64,000 bases of DNA from Hominenteromicrobium mulieris (GCA_021029595.1 JAJJOY010000003.1:683302-747301); one strand, 5' to 3'. Positions 34,631 to 43,436 are shown, numbered from the stretch's first letter. Translations and numbers: made by a program. Notes: generated from the sequence alone by a model not told the origin.

Positions 34631-36025
34631 ATGGATGAACTGCGCAAACGGCAGAAAATCATATCCCAGCTTGTGGAGGCCCGTCTGGAGCAGGGCATTT
34701 CCCAGGCAGAACTGGCAAGGCGGCTGGGAATCCAGCGTTCCGGCATTAACCGCCTGGAAAGTGGGACACAGAACCCCACGCTTGATATGATCTTAAAAAT
34801 CGCCTCGGCGCTGGGAAAGGATGTTTCACTGGAACTGAACGACAAGGAGGAGCCTATGAGTAATGTTTACAGTCTCCGCATTTATGATACGGAGCTAATG
34901 CGCTTTTCCATGGAAAAGCAGGGCTTGTCCGGCCTTGTGGCTGAAATCTTATACACCAACGAGGAGCAGGCCCATTTGCTGCCTTTGGATATGGAGCGCA
35001 CCGGCGAGGGCGTCATTCATTGGCTGGAGCGGCGGGTTATCCCCAAAAACCGCGCCTTTGTGGACGAGATTTTGAAAACCCTTGGCCTCAGCCACAACGA
35101 CACCAAGGGAATCATCGACGTGTGCAAGGGGCTGTCGCTCAACGACAGCTATTGGGTGGTGCCGGAAGGATTTGAGGGGGGATTCTCCCAATACAATCTT
35201 TACGAAAATCGCTTTTCCGAGATACTGGCGCTGGTGGCCTATACCGGCGCAGGCGGGAGCAGGCAGGCGTTTACCACATCCCCGGAGCTGACCACAGGCG
35301 GTATGCTGCCCAAGGCGTGGCGATATGTGGAGCACGATGGGATTTATCTCTACAAGGGCGGCACGACCGGCGCGTCCAATGCGGGCCGGGAGCCGTACTG
35401 CGAGTATTATGCTTCGCAGATTGCGGAAACCATGCGTCTGAACGCCGTGCATTATGACCTGGAGAATTGGAAAGGCATTACCGCCTCTAAGTGCGCCCTG
35501 TTTACCAACATCGACACAGCCTATATCCCCATCGGGCGCATTGTCCGAACCGGGGGCATTGCCGCCTGCCTTGCCTACTACGACAAGCTGGGGCCGGAGT
35601 TTTCCGAGCAAATCCGCAGTATGCTGGTGTTTGACGCTCTGATTTACAATGAGGACCGCCACTTTGGAAACTTTGGCGTCCTGCGGGATAACCACAGCGG
35701 CAACATTATTGCGCCCGCCCCCATTTTTGACAATGGGCTGTCCCTGTTCTGCTATGCCGGTAAGGAAGATTATGCGAATCTGGACGAGTATGCAAAAACC
35801 CGTTCTAACCCCTACAACATCTCCTATGAGGAAGTGTGTGCAGAGGTCATGGGGCCAAAGCAGAAAGAGCAGCTTCGCCGCATGATCGGGTTCCGGTTCA
35901 AGCGCCACGAAAGCCTGGGCCTGCCGGAAGAACATTTGCAGGCCATTGAGAAGCATTTGGAGAGCCGGGTGCGTAAGCTGCTGGCAATCCCCACCCGTCA
36001 TCTGAAACAGGAGAAGGCGCGGTAA
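34631..36025 (+). CDS. XRE-HipA fusion: antitoxin-like HTH joined to HipA-like kinase
   Basis: A 464-residue single polypeptide. Residues 1-75 form an XRE helix-turn-helix (GISQAELARRLGIQRSGINR, then LESGTQNPTLDMILKIASAL). The rest is HipA-like kinase sequence: the catalytic loop NEDRHFGNFGVL near residue 338-349 and the metal-binding IFDNGLSLF near 366. HipA kinases phosphorylate glutamyl-tRNA synthetase or other targets and are normally held by a separate HipB. Here both parts are fused. A HipA-like kinase with self-control, or a CtkA-like kinase, are both possible. GAGGTG precedes ATG 34631. Confidence 0.8.
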   Translation: MDELRKRQKIISQLVEARLEQGISQAELARRLGIQRSGINRLESGTQNPTLDMILKIASALGKDVSLELNDKEEPMSNVYSLRIYDTELMRFSMEKQGLSGLVAEILYTNEEQAHLLPLDMERTGEGVIHWLERRVIPKNRAFVDEILKTLGLSHNDTKGIIDVCKGLSLNDSYWVVPEGFEGGFSQYNLYENRFSEILALVAYTGAGGSRQAFTTSPELTTGGMLPKAWRYVEHDGIYLYKGGTTGASNAGREPYCEYYASQIAETMRLNAVHYDLENWKGITASKCALFTNIDTAYIPIGRIVRTGGIAACLAYYDKLGPEFSEQIRSMLVFDALIYNEDRHFGNFGVLRDNHSGNIIAPAPIFDNGLSLFCYAGKEDYANLDEYAKTRSNPYNISYEEVCAEVMGPKQKEQLRRMIGFRFKRHESLGLPEEHLQAIEKHLESRVRKLLAIPTRHLKQEKAR

Positions 36026-36044
36026 AAACGAATCTCTTTTTTGG

Positions 36045-36074
36045 AGAGCGTTCTGAAAATGGACGCTCTTTTTT
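36045..36074 (+). terminator. Terminator after XRE-HipA gene
   Basis: AGAGCGTTC pairs with GGACGCTCT (one mismatch-like G-T) around seven bases and is followed by TTTTT. Confidence 0.75.
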
Positions 36075-36104
36075 GCTGCCCATTTTTAGAGAGGAGCGTG
36101 AGTG

Positions 36105-36296
36105 ATGAACCATTATGATGTTACCATCCGGGAAACGCTGGAGGTGAAAATGAAGGTGGCGGCAAACAGCCGGGAGGAGGCCGAGCAGTTTGCCAGGGAC
36201 CAATGGAAACGCGGCGAAGTCGTTCTGGACGCCAGCCATTTTACCGGCGTGGAGTTCCATGCCAAGCGGTATTTCCGTGACCGGGGCGAGCGATGA
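36105..36296 (+). CDS. DpnD/PcfM-like small protein
   Basis: A 63-residue protein, MNHYDVTIRETLEVKMKVAA then SREEAEQFARDQW and a C-terminal FTGVEFHAKRYF. This strand-helix-strand pattern with EAE is that of the DpnD/PcfM C-terminal family carried by conjugative elements. Start ATG 36105 follows GAGGAG; GTG 36102 is the alternative. No known activity. It stands just before the oriT candidate. Confidence 0.8.
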   Translation: MNHYDVTIRETLEVKMKVAANSREEAEQFARDQWKRGEVVLDASHFTGVEFHAKRYFRDRGER

Positions 36297-36318
36297 GTTC
36301 TTTTTTCGCCTGTCCCGG

Positions 36319-36420
36319 ATTCCCCGCAGGGGAATGGAATGTAGCTGTACCAGCAAGCATCGCCTTTGTGATACCACAAAGGCCGCTTGTTAGGGGGAAC
36401 GCCCCCTAATACCCCTTTTG
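36319..36420. other. Candidate origin of transfer (oriT)
   Basis: Three perfect inverted repeats lie in 100 bases: ATTCCCC/GGGGAAT (36319-36335), GCCTTTGTG/CACAAAGGC (36362-36383, extended by CAAGC/GCTTG) and TTAGGGGG/CCCCCTAA (36390-36409), followed by TACCCC. This is immediately upstream of the DUF3789, MobC and relaxase genes, the usual oriT position in MOBP elements. No nick site has been mapped. Confidence 0.6.
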
Positions 36421-36437
36421 AAAGGATGGAGGTTTTC

Positions 36438-36551
36438 ATGGAAGGATTGTTTTTCGCCATTGGATTTCTGCTGGGCGGTGTGGTCGGCGTGCTGATTATG
36501 TGCCTGCTTCAAATCAACCGCATAGGCAGAAAGGAGGATTCGGAAGAATGA
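36438..36551 (+). CDS. DUF3789-like small membrane protein, 37 residues
   Basis: MEGLFFAIGFLLGGVVGVLI is one transmembrane segment, followed by MCLLQINRIGRKEDSEE. The pattern LLGGVVGVLIMCLLQINR matches the DUF3789 family of tiny membrane proteins from ICEs. GGATGGAGG precedes ATG 36438 and the stop overlaps the MobC start as ATGA, so it is coupled to mobC. Confidence 0.75.
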   Translation: MEGLFFAIGFLLGGVVGVLIMCLLQINRIGRKEDSEE

Positions 36552-36979
36552 GAAAACGCAACGTACACGTACAGTTTTGGCTGGACAAAAAAGAGGCGGA
36601 AGCCTTCAACAAAAAAGTAAAGCGCAGCGGCCTTTCCCGTGAGGCGTACCTGCGCCATCTGGTGAACGGCCTGGTTCCCCAGGACGCGCCGCCGCCCGCC
36701 TACTACGACTTTATGCGGGAGCTTCACCGGATTGGCGGCAACCTCAACCAGATCGCCCAGAAAGCCCATGTGCTGGGCGTCATTGATGAGCGCCGCTATG
36801 ATGAGGAAATGCGAAAATTCGACCAGCTCGTCCGGGACATCACCAAAGCGGTGATCCTTCCCCGCGCTATGGACACGAAGGGGTCCCCGCGAAGCCTGCT
36901 TCGTGGGGAGAAGGAGCACCCGCGAAGCGGTGAGCCTTTTGACGCTTGCGGCAAAAGCGGCAAGCGGAGCGCGGTGTGA
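36548..36979 (+). CDS. mobC: MobC-like relaxosome accessory protein
   Basis: A 143-residue basic protein. The N-terminal RKRNVHVQFWLDKKEAEAFN is a ribbon-helix-helix start, and IGGNLNQIAQKAH is the signature of the MobC family. MobC binds oriT DNA and helps the relaxase open the strands. ATG 36548 has AAAGGAGG upstream. The last 35 residues are a Gly/Arg/Lys-rich tail with repeated bases in the DNA, possibly degenerate. The relaxase begins one base after its stop. Confidence 0.9.
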   Translation: MRKRNVHVQFWLDKKEAEAFNKKVKRSGLSREAYLRHLVNGLVPQDAPPPAYYDFMRELHRIGGNLNQIAQKAHVLGVIDERRYDEEMRKFDQLVRDITKAVILPRAMDTKGSPRSLLRGEKEHPRSGEPFDACGKSGKRSAV

Positions 36980-36980
36980 C

Positions 36981-38417
36981 GTGGCTACCACGTCTATCTG
37001 GCGGGTGAACGGCTGGCTGGGCAAGGTTCTCATCTATATCGAGAATCCAGATAAGACCGAAAATCCTGATTTCTTTGAAAAGCAGGATATGGATGGCAAG
37101 GAGGCCCAGGGCCTATCCGATGTGATCGAGTATGCCGTCCAGCAGCAAAAAACAGGCAAGACGGTGGAAAGCGAAGGCGAAACGGTCATGCGGCAGTTTG
37201 TTTCCGGGGTGAATTGCAGCCCCTCTACGGCCCGCGATGAGATGATAGCGGTAAAAAAGCGTTTCGGAAAGGAGGGCGGGACTGTGGCCTACCACGGCTA
37301 TCAGAGCTTTGCCCCCGGCGAGGCCACGCCGGAGCTGGCCCATGAGATCGGCCTTGCCCTGGCAAAAAAGCTGTGGGGTGAAAAATACCAGGTGCTGGTG
37401 GCTACCCATCTGGACAGGGAAAATCATCTGCACAATCATTTTGTAGTGAACACGGTTTCCTTCGTGGACGGCATCAAGTACCATCGTACCGAGCAGGATT
37501 ATTTCGATATGCAGCGGGAATCCGACCGGCTGTGCCGCGAGTATGGGCTTTCTGTCATTGAGAACCCCCAGCGGGGAAAATCCAAGCACTACGGGGAATG
37601 GCGGGCCGAGCAGGAAGGCCGCCCCACCTATCTCTCCCTCATCAAAGCCGATGTGGATACTGCCATCCGCCAGTCTATGACGGAACGGCAGTTTTTTTAT
37701 CATCTGCGGCAGATGGGCTATGACGTCAAGGTGGGCAAGGATATTACGGTCCGCCCGCCGAATTACCCCCGTGGACGCAAGCTCATGCGTAACTTTGGCG
37801 AGGACTACTCGATGGAGAACATCCGCAGGCGGATTTTAGCCCAGCGCCGCCCCCAGCGGGAACACAGGCCGGAGCCGTTTCGGTGCAGGCTACACGGGGA
37901 TTTGAAACAGGCCAAAAAGGTGACGGGGTTCCGCGCCCTCTACTTCCACTACTGCTATCTGCTGGGGGTATTCCCCCAAAAGCAGAACCGCCCGCCCAGG
38001 CGGGTGCCTCATGCACTGCGGGAGGATTTGATCCGGGCGCAGGAGCTTACCGATGAAGCCTGCCTTCTTTCCCGCCACCGCATTGACACCCTGGAGCAGC
38101 TTAACGCCTATCGGTCCGATGTGAAATCTCAGTTTGCCGGCCTGACGGAACAGCGGAAAAGCCTGTACCGGAAACTTCGCACCAAGGCAGTGCTGGCCGA
38201 CCCTGCCAGGCAGGAGTATATCCGGGCTGAGATCTCCAAACTATCTGCGCAGATCAAGGAGCTGCGCCGGGAGGTGAAGCTGTGCGGGGATATTGCCCTG
38301 CGCTCCACTTCCATCAAGGATAAGATACAGGCCGCCCGTGAGGAAGTCTCCGGCAGGGATGAGAAAGCCCGCCAGGAGCCGGAGCAGGGCCGGGCGGCTC
38401 CCCCAGGAAGGAGATGA
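36981..38417 (+). CDS. MOBP-type relaxase (MobA/VirD2 family)
   Basis: A 478-residue relaxase. The GTG at 36981 is chosen because MATTSIWRVNGWLGKVLIYI matches family starts; it lies one base after mobC. Candidate nucleophile Y19 lies in KVLIYIENPDK. The three-His metal motif is HLDRENHLHNHFVVN near residues 142-156. The C-terminal third is helical and basic. The relaxase cuts oriT, remains on the 5' end and is recruited to VirD4. No helicase domain is fused; the giant gene product may supply that. Confidence 0.93.
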   Translation: MATTSIWRVNGWLGKVLIYIENPDKTENPDFFEKQDMDGKEAQGLSDVIEYAVQQQKTGKTVESEGETVMRQFVSGVNCSPSTARDEMIAVKKRFGKEGGTVAYHGYQSFAPGEATPELAHEIGLALAKKLWGEKYQVLVATHLDRENHLHNHFVVNTVSFVDGIKYHRTEQDYFDMQRESDRLCREYGLSVIENPQRGKSKHYGEWRAEQEGRPTYLSLIKADVDTAIRQSMTERQFFYHLRQMGYDVKVGKDITVRPPNYPRGRKLMRNFGEDYSMENIRRRILAQRRPQREHRPEPFRCRLHGDLKQAKKVTGFRALYFHYCYLLGVFPQKQNRPPRRVPHALREDLIRAQELTDEACLLSRHRIDTLEQLNAYRSDVKSQFAGLTEQRKSLYRKLRTKAVLADPARQEYIRAEISKLSAQIKELRREVKLCGDIALRSTSIKDKIQAAREEVSGRDEKARQEPEQGRAAPPGRR

Positions 38418-38423
38418 TTTTTG

Positions 38424-39236
38424 ATGTATAACTCAGGCGACGCGGCGGAGCAAGTGGTACGGATGAGCCTGGAGGGCGCTGAATTTGCCCTCAAAATCAC
38501 CGGTTCTGCTGCTAAAAATCTGGCCGCCGCCCTTTACACGGTTCTGAAAGACCAGAAAAAGACCAAGGGCAAAGCCCGCATTGAAGCCATGCTGCGGGAG
38601 AAGCGCCCCTTAAAGGTTTACACCATCAAGAAGGAGGATTGCCCGGAGTTTGCCAAGCAAGCCAAGGGGTACGGGATTCTTTATGCGCCCATCCCGGTGA
38701 AGAAAGGCGACGACACCATCGACATTCTGGTGTTCGAGGATGACGCTGCCAGAGCCAACCGGATCGTGGAGAAGTTCAAGCTCACCGTTGTGGATACGGC
38801 TTCGATCAAGGAGGATATTGAGAAATCCCGCGAACAGCGCGGCAGCGAACCCGCCGCGCCGGAGCAGGCCATGCCGGAAAAGAGTGTGGACGACCAGCTT
38901 TTGGATGAGCTGATGGAAAAGCCCACCCAGAAAGAAAAAGCCCAGCCGGAAAATCCGGCAGCGGAGAAGAACGCCCCTTTTGCCCCAGCGGCGGAAAAAT
39001 CCCCTCCGTCCGAGCCTATCTCCGAGAGCAGCAGCAAGTCCGCAAGGGGTACTTCTGATGGAGCCGAGAAGCCTTCCGTCCGGCAGGAGCTGCGGGACAT
39101 CCAGGCCCAGCGGAAGAAGGAGGCGGAGGCTGCCAGGGCCGAGGAGCCGGCTGCACCCCAGAAGAAGGCGGCTCAGAAAACAACCCGGCACCAGCCGCCC
39201 AAACCCAAAAAGAAGCCCAAATCGAAAGAGAGGTAA
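38424..39236 (+). CDS. PcfB/DUF3801 family protein
   Basis: A 270-residue protein. The N-terminal 130 residues (SGDAAEQVVRMSLEGAEFAL, later IKKEDCPEFAKQAKGYGILY and DDTIDILVFEDDAARANRIV) form the DUF3801/PcfB domain. The remainder is Pro/Ala/Glu/Lys-rich and unstructured. PcfB is an accessory of the coupling step in pCF10-like systems. ATG 38424 follows AGGAAGGAG. The gene is between the relaxase and VirD4, as expected. Confidence 0.87.
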   Translation: MYNSGDAAEQVVRMSLEGAEFALKITGSAAKNLAAALYTVLKDQKKTKGKARIEAMLREKRPLKVYTIKKEDCPEFAKQAKGYGILYAPIPVKKGDDTIDILVFEDDAARANRIVEKFKLTVVDTASIKEDIEKSREQRGSEPAAPEQAMPEKSVDDQLLDELMEKPTQKEKAQPENPAAEKNAPFAPAAEKSPPSEPISESSSKSARGTSDGAEKPSVRQELRDIQAQRKKEAEAARAEEPAAPQKKAAQKTTRHQPPKPKKKPKSKER

Positions 39237-39242
39237 TCTGTG

Positions 39243-40166
39243 ATGAATAATTTTGACGATCTGTTTGAACAGCAGCCCCAGGCGGAGGCCGCGCCGCAAA
39301 AGCAGGAAAGCCAGAAAGAGCGCCCCAAGCGCCAGTGGTGGCAGATCCGGGAGGAAAAACAGCGAAAAGAAGCCTATGCCACCTTGGACCGGATTTTTGG
39401 AGAGTTCTCCGAGGGTACGGGCAGTATGGAGGCATATCTGGATGTGCAGAGCCGTTTTCCCTTCCACTCTGCTCGCAATGCACTTCTGATTGGGGATAAA
39501 TGCCCCGACGCGGTGCGTGTAGGCGGCTACAAGGAGTGGCACGCCCAGGGGATCGAGATTTTGGAGGATGAGAAGCGTTTGCCCATCATCATTCTGGAGC
39601 CGGGCAAGGCATACCGGCGTGAGGATGGCAGCGTGGGCCAGAACTTTTACGCCAAGGAAGTCTATGATATTTCCCAGACTACGGCGCGGGATCAGGTTCA
39701 GCCCCAGGTGCGCTACGATGACCGTCTGCTCTTAAAGGGCCTGATTGCCAGTTCCCCGGTGCCCATCCGGGCCGTGGAGGAACTGCCACAGGGCCGTGGG
39801 GCCATGTTTTCTGCAGAGCAGAACGCCATCCTGGTGAAAAAGGGCATGGACGCGCCGGACATCTTCCGCTGTGTTTCTCTGGAGGTTGCCAACGTGCAGC
39901 TTGCCCAAAGCATGGACGGCTATTCCAGAGAGACAGATGGCTACAAAGCCTATGCTGTCAGCTATATGCTCTGCAAGCGGTATGGCGTGGACGCCAAAGA
40001 GTATGAGATTTCCAAACTGGACGGCGTGTTTCAGGGGCAGGTCCCCAGGGAGGATATTCCTGCTGCCCTCACCGATATGCGGGATACGTTCAAATCCCTC
40101 AATGGCCGTATGGCCAGGGCTATGGGCCTCACCCGCGACAGCAAGCAGAAGGAACAGGAACGGTAA
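39243..40166 (+). CDS. ArdC-like protein with degenerate peptidase site
   Basis: A 307-residue protein. Residues 40-150 resemble the ArdC N-terminal single-strand-binding fold (LDRIFGEFSEG..., RFPFHSARNALLI, YKEWHAQGIEILEDEK). The following helix, IFRCVSLEVANVQLAQ, sits where related proteins have a zincin HExxH but lacks both His residues, so peptidase activity is unlikely. It may coat or protect entering DNA. ATG 39243 follows GAGAGGT; GTG 39240 is an alternative. Confidence 0.7.
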   Translation: MNNFDDLFEQQPQAEAAPQKQESQKERPKRQWWQIREEKQRKEAYATLDRIFGEFSEGTGSMEAYLDVQSRFPFHSARNALLIGDKCPDAVRVGGYKEWHAQGIEILEDEKRLPIIILEPGKAYRREDGSVGQNFYAKEVYDISQTTARDQVQPQVRYDDRLLLKGLIASSPVPIRAVEELPQGRGAMFSAEQNAILVKKGMDAPDIFRCVSLEVANVQLAQSMDGYSRETDGYKAYAVSYMLCKRYGVDAKEYEISKLDGVFQGQVPREDIPAALTDMRDTFKSLNGRMARAMGLTRDSKQKEQER

Positions 40167-40181
40167 AGGAGGAGTAGACCC

Positions 40182-40379
40182 ATGGAAAAACAGGAAAAAG
40201 TCGTCCTCACCCTGGACAGCTATGAGCATGGGATCATGATTCGCGCCCTCAACGAACTGCGCAACGATATGCTGGAGGAACAGCGTGACCCCGGCCCGGT
40301 GGAGGACGTTCTGCTGAAAACCATTGACGCCCCAGCCCAAAAAGACAAGAAAGCGAAGCGCCGGGATGAAGCCAGATAA
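40182..40379 (+). CDS. Small ICE protein upstream of virD4
   Basis: A 65-residue protein beginning MEKQEKVVLTLDSYEHGIMI with the core LNELRNDMLEEQRDPGPVED, related to the product at 12361. The tail is Lys/Arg-rich. It follows AAAGGAGGAG and ends 14 bases inside virD4. Unknown function; the copies at two places in one element suggest a general regulatory or DNA-binding role, unproved. Confidence 0.78.
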   Translation: MEKQEKVVLTLDSYEHGIMIRALNELRNDMLEEQRDPGPVEDVLLKTIDAPAQKDKKAKRRDEAR

Positions 40380-42189
40380 TAAGGCGGGCGGCCCCTGGCT
40401 CTATGCCCTGGGGCTGGTCCCGGTGATCTGGTTCGCCCTGCTGATTGCGCCTGCCATTTCCGGGGGACTTTCGGAGATCGTCAGCGCCCTGCCTGCGGCA
40501 ATGAACAATCCATTCAAAATCGTGTGGTGTGAGGACAGTGTAAAAACTGTCCTCATTTTTATTGCCGCCTATGGGCTGGGCATTGGCATTTATCTTTCTT
40601 CCCGGCGCAATTACAGACGAGGTGAAGAACACGGTTCCGCCAAATGGGGCGATCCGCGGGCCGTGAATAAGAAATACCGGGACAAGGATCCGTTCAAAAA
40701 CCGCATTTTTACCCAGCACGTCCGCATGGGGCTGGATGGCCGGAAGCACCGCCGCAACCTCAACACTTTGGTGGTGGGCGGCAGTGGTGCGGGAAAAAGT
40801 CGGTTCTACGCCAAAGTGAACATCTGCCAATGCAATACGTCCCTTTTTATTTTGGACTGTAAGGGGGAACTGCTTCGTGACTGCGGCGGCCTGTTGGAAC
40901 AGATGGGCTATGAGATCAAGGTGGTGGACCTTCTGAACATGGAGAAAAGCCATTGCTACAATCCCTTTGCCTATCTGAAATCCGACAACGATGTGCAGAA
41001 GATGGTGACGAACCTTTTCAAAGCCACCACTCCGAAAGGGAGCCAGTCCAACGACCCTTTCTGGGATACTGCGGCCAGTATGCTCCTCATGGCGCTGGTG
41101 TTTTATCTGTGGTACGAAGCGCCGGAGGATGAGAAGAATTTCCCCATGATTATGGAGATGCTCCGAGCCGGGGAGGTGCGGGAGGATGATGATTCCTACC
41201 AATCGCCGCTTGACGAACTGTTTGACCGGCTGGAAATGCGCTCCCCGGATCACATCGCTGTGAAGTATTACAAGGATTACCGTTCCGGCTCTGCCAAAAC
41301 GCTGAAATCCATCCAAATCACCTTGGCGTCCCGCCTGGAAAAATTCAATCTTTCTTCGGTGGCGGCTCTTACCGCCACGGATGAACTGGACCTTTCCAGC
41401 CTGGGCGAGAAAAAAGTGGCACTCTTTGCCCTCATCCCGGACAACGACGCCAGCTTCAATTTCTTGGTAAGTTTGCTGTATGCCAGCACTTTCCAGGAAC
41501 TTTTTTATTCTGCCGACCGGGTACACGGCGGTAGCCTGCCCGTACCGGTGCATTTTCTCATGGATGAGTTCGCCAACGTGAGCTTGCCGGATGATTTCGA
41601 CAAGCTGCTGGCCACCATGCGCTCCCGGAATATCAGCGTTTCCATCATCATTCAGAACATTGCCCAGCTCAAGGCGCTGTTTGAAAAGCAATGGGAATCC
41701 ATCATCGGCAACTGTGATGAATTTTTGTACCTGGGCGGCAATGAAACGTCCACTCACAAGCTGATCTCTGAGAACTACCTGGGGAAAAGCACCCTCTGGC
41801 TGGACACCTACGGCAAGAGCACCGGGCATTCCGGCAGCTACTCCACCAACAACCAGATCACGGGCCGGGAGCTGATGACGCCCGATGAGGTCCGTATGCT
41901 GGACAATAACCTGGCCCTGCTCTTTATCCGTGGCGAAGCGCCGCTGATGGATGAAAAGTATGACCTTTTGAAACATCCCAACATCAAGTACACCACCGAT
42001 GGCGGCGCGCCTGTCTATTCCCACGGCGGCACTGAAAACGCCGTGGCGGATATGACCATTGGCCGCCTCACCCCCGGCGACCTTGCCAATATCCAGGAGC
42101 CGGAAACCCTTTACGAACTTCTGTCCGATGAGGACATGGAGAATATCTTTCAATTTAAGGAGGACACCAAAAATGAAACTGTTTCATAA
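40366..42189 (+). CDS. virD4: VirD4/TraG coupling ATPase
   Basis: A 607-residue coupling protein. Two N-terminal membrane segments (about residues 10-33 and 55-75) precede a cytoplasmic ATPase with Walker A VGGSGAGKS near 136-144 and Walker B VHFLMDEFAN near 398. The conserved FDKLLATMRSRNISVSIIIQ motif region follows. It recruits the relaxase-DNA complex to the channel. ATG 40366 lies inside the end of the previous gene; upstream in-frame codons overlap that gene and are not used. Confidence 0.95.
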   Translation: MKPDNKAGGPWLYALGLVPVIWFALLIAPAISGGLSEIVSALPAAMNNPFKIVWCEDSVKTVLIFIAAYGLGIGIYLSSRRNYRRGEEHGSAKWGDPRAVNKKYRDKDPFKNRIFTQHVRMGLDGRKHRRNLNTLVVGGSGAGKSRFYAKVNICQCNTSLFILDCKGELLRDCGGLLEQMGYEIKVVDLLNMEKSHCYNPFAYLKSDNDVQKMVTNLFKATTPKGSQSNDPFWDTAASMLLMALVFYLWYEAPEDEKNFPMIMEMLRAGEVREDDDSYQSPLDELFDRLEMRSPDHIAVKYYKDYRSGSAKTLKSIQITLASRLEKFNLSSVAALTATDELDLSSLGEKKVALFALIPDNDASFNFLVSLLYASTFQELFYSADRVHGGSLPVPVHFLMDEFANVSLPDDFDKLLATMRSRNISVSIIIQNIAQLKALFEKQWESIIGNCDEFLYLGGNETSTHKLISENYLGKSTLWLDTYGKSTGHSGSYSTNNQITGRELMTPDEVRMLDNNLALLFIRGEAPLMDEKYDLLKHPNIKYTTDGGAPVYSHGGTENAVADMTIGRLTPGDLANIQEPETLYELLSDEDMENIFQFKEDTKNETVS

Positions 42190-42526
42190 GGAAAGCAAGC
42201 AGAAGAAAGAAACCCGCAGCCTGCCCATGGGAAAAAAGAGCCGGAGCGCCTTTGCTGTTTATGCAGCCCTGGTGCTCATGCTGTGCTGCTGCACCACTAC
42301 GGCCTTTGCCGCCAGCGACCCGTTGACTGTTATCAACAACCTCAGTGATTTCATCTTCGGCCTGATCCGCGCCGTGGGTATGATCCTGCTGGGCTTCGGC
42401 GTCGTGCAGATCGGCCTTTCTCTGAAAAGCCATGACCCCAGCCAGAGGGCTAACGGCTTTCTCACCTTGGCCGGCGGTGTTGTGATTACGTTTGCGAAGG
42501 AGATTTTGACCCTGATTACCGGCTGA
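42173..42526 (+). CDS. Maff2/VirB2-like small membrane protein
   Basis: A 117-residue protein with a long basic N-terminus, a signal-like hydrophobic segment ending CCCTTTAFA, and a second pair of hydrophobic segments (FIFGLIRAVGMILLGFGVVQ, then FLTLAGGVVITFAKEI). This suits the Maff2 family and is similar in layout to VirB2/TrbC pilins. It overlaps the end of virD4 by 17 bases; AAGGAGG lies upstream of ATG 42173. It could be the pilin-like part of the channel. Confidence 0.75.
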   Translation: MKLFHKESKQKKETRSLPMGKKSRSAFAVYAALVLMLCCCTTTAFAASDPLTVINNLSDFIFGLIRAVGMILLGFGVVQIGLSLKSHDPSQRANGFLTLAGGVVITFAKEILTLITG

Positions 42527-42545
42527 TTCTAATAACGGCAGTGTG

Positions 42546-42571
42546 GGGGCAGGCCCATGGCGGCCTGCCCC
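42546..42571 (+). terminator. Hairpin between Maff2-like and VirB6-like genes
   Basis: GGGGCAGGCC (42546-42555) and GGCCTGCCCC (42562-42571) are perfect complements. There is no long T-run, so it may rather protect or tune mRNA than terminate. Confidence 0.5.
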
Positions 42572-42599
42572 TTACCGTTGCCGGAAAGGAGGTTGTTGA

Positions 42600-43436
42600 A
42601 TGTCCGATAACTGGGTTGTTCAAAATTTGCAAAATGCCCTCGACACCTGGAACAAGTACCTGTCCGAGATCTGGCAGCTCATCACCCAAAGCCCGGAACA
42701 GTTTAAGGGTGGCTCCATCTGGGGCGTCATTGTCAACATCCACGACGCGGTGCGGGCCATTGGCCTTGCGCTTTTGGTGCTGTTCTTTGTAGTGGGCGTC
42801 ATGCGTACCTGCGGCAGCTTTGCCGAGGTAAAGAAACCGGAGCACGCCTTAAAGCTGTTTATCCGGTTCGCCATTGCCAAAGGTGTCGTGACCTATGGGC
42901 TGGAGCTGATGATGGCCCTCTTTAATATCGTCCAGGGCCTCGTTTCAACAATAATGAACGCGGCGGGCTTTGGAACCGCGCAGCAGACGGTTCTCCCCCA
43001 GGAGATTGTCACGGCGGTGGAAAGCTGCGGCTTTTTCGAGAGTATCCCCCTCTGGGCGGTGACGCTCATTGGCGGGCTGTTTATCACGATATTGTCTTTC
43101 ATTATGATAATGACCGTCTACGGGCGGTTTTTTAAGCTCTATTTATACACGGCCATCGCGCCGGTGCCCCTGTCCACCTTCGCCGGGGAACCGACCCAAA
43201 ACGTGGGCAAGAGTTTTATCAAGAGCTATGCCGCCGTGTGTCTGGAAGGGGCCATCATTGTGCTGGCCTGTATCATCTTTTCCCTGTTCGCGGCGGCCCC
43301 GCCTGCTATTGACCCCAATGCGGCGGCAGTCACCCAGGTGTGGAGCTATATCGGGGAGCTGGTCTTTAATATGCTTGTCCTCGTGGGCGCGGTGAAAATG
43401 GCCGACCGCGTGGTGCGCGAGATGATGGGCCTGTAA
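42600..43436 (+). CDS. VirB6/TrbL-like channel membrane protein
   Basis: A 278-residue polytopic membrane protein. Hydrophobic segments are at about 45-70, 85-105, 140-170, 205-232 and 245-262, with a short Ala/Pro-rich external loop. The order between the Maff2-like and PrgI genes and the size match the VirB6-like protein of Tn1549/CTn systems. It would form the inner part of the DNA channel. AAAGGAGG precedes ATG 42600. Confidence 0.85.
   Translation: MSDNWVVQNLQNALDTWNKYLSEIWQLITQSPEQFKGGSIWGVIVNIHDAVRAIGLALLVLFFVVGVMRTCGSFAEVKKPEHALKLFIRFAIAKGVVTYGLELMMALFNIVQGLVSTIMNAAGFGTAQQTVLPQEIVTAVESCGFFESIPLWAVTLIGGLFITILSFIMIMTVYGRFFKLYLYTAIAPVPLSTFAGEPTQNVGKSFIKSYAAVCLEGAIIVLACIIFSLFAAAPPAIDPNAAAVTQVWSYIGELVFNMLVLVGAVKMADRVVREMMGL

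Noticed and set aside
40249..42153. Very long minus-strand open frame (634 codons) opposite virD4, and similar ones opposite virB4, the adhesin and the helicase
   Set aside because: The plus strands encode clear VirD4, VirB4 and other proteins. The antisense frames are open because of GC-rich third positions, and their products are His/Leu/Gly-rich with no family pattern.
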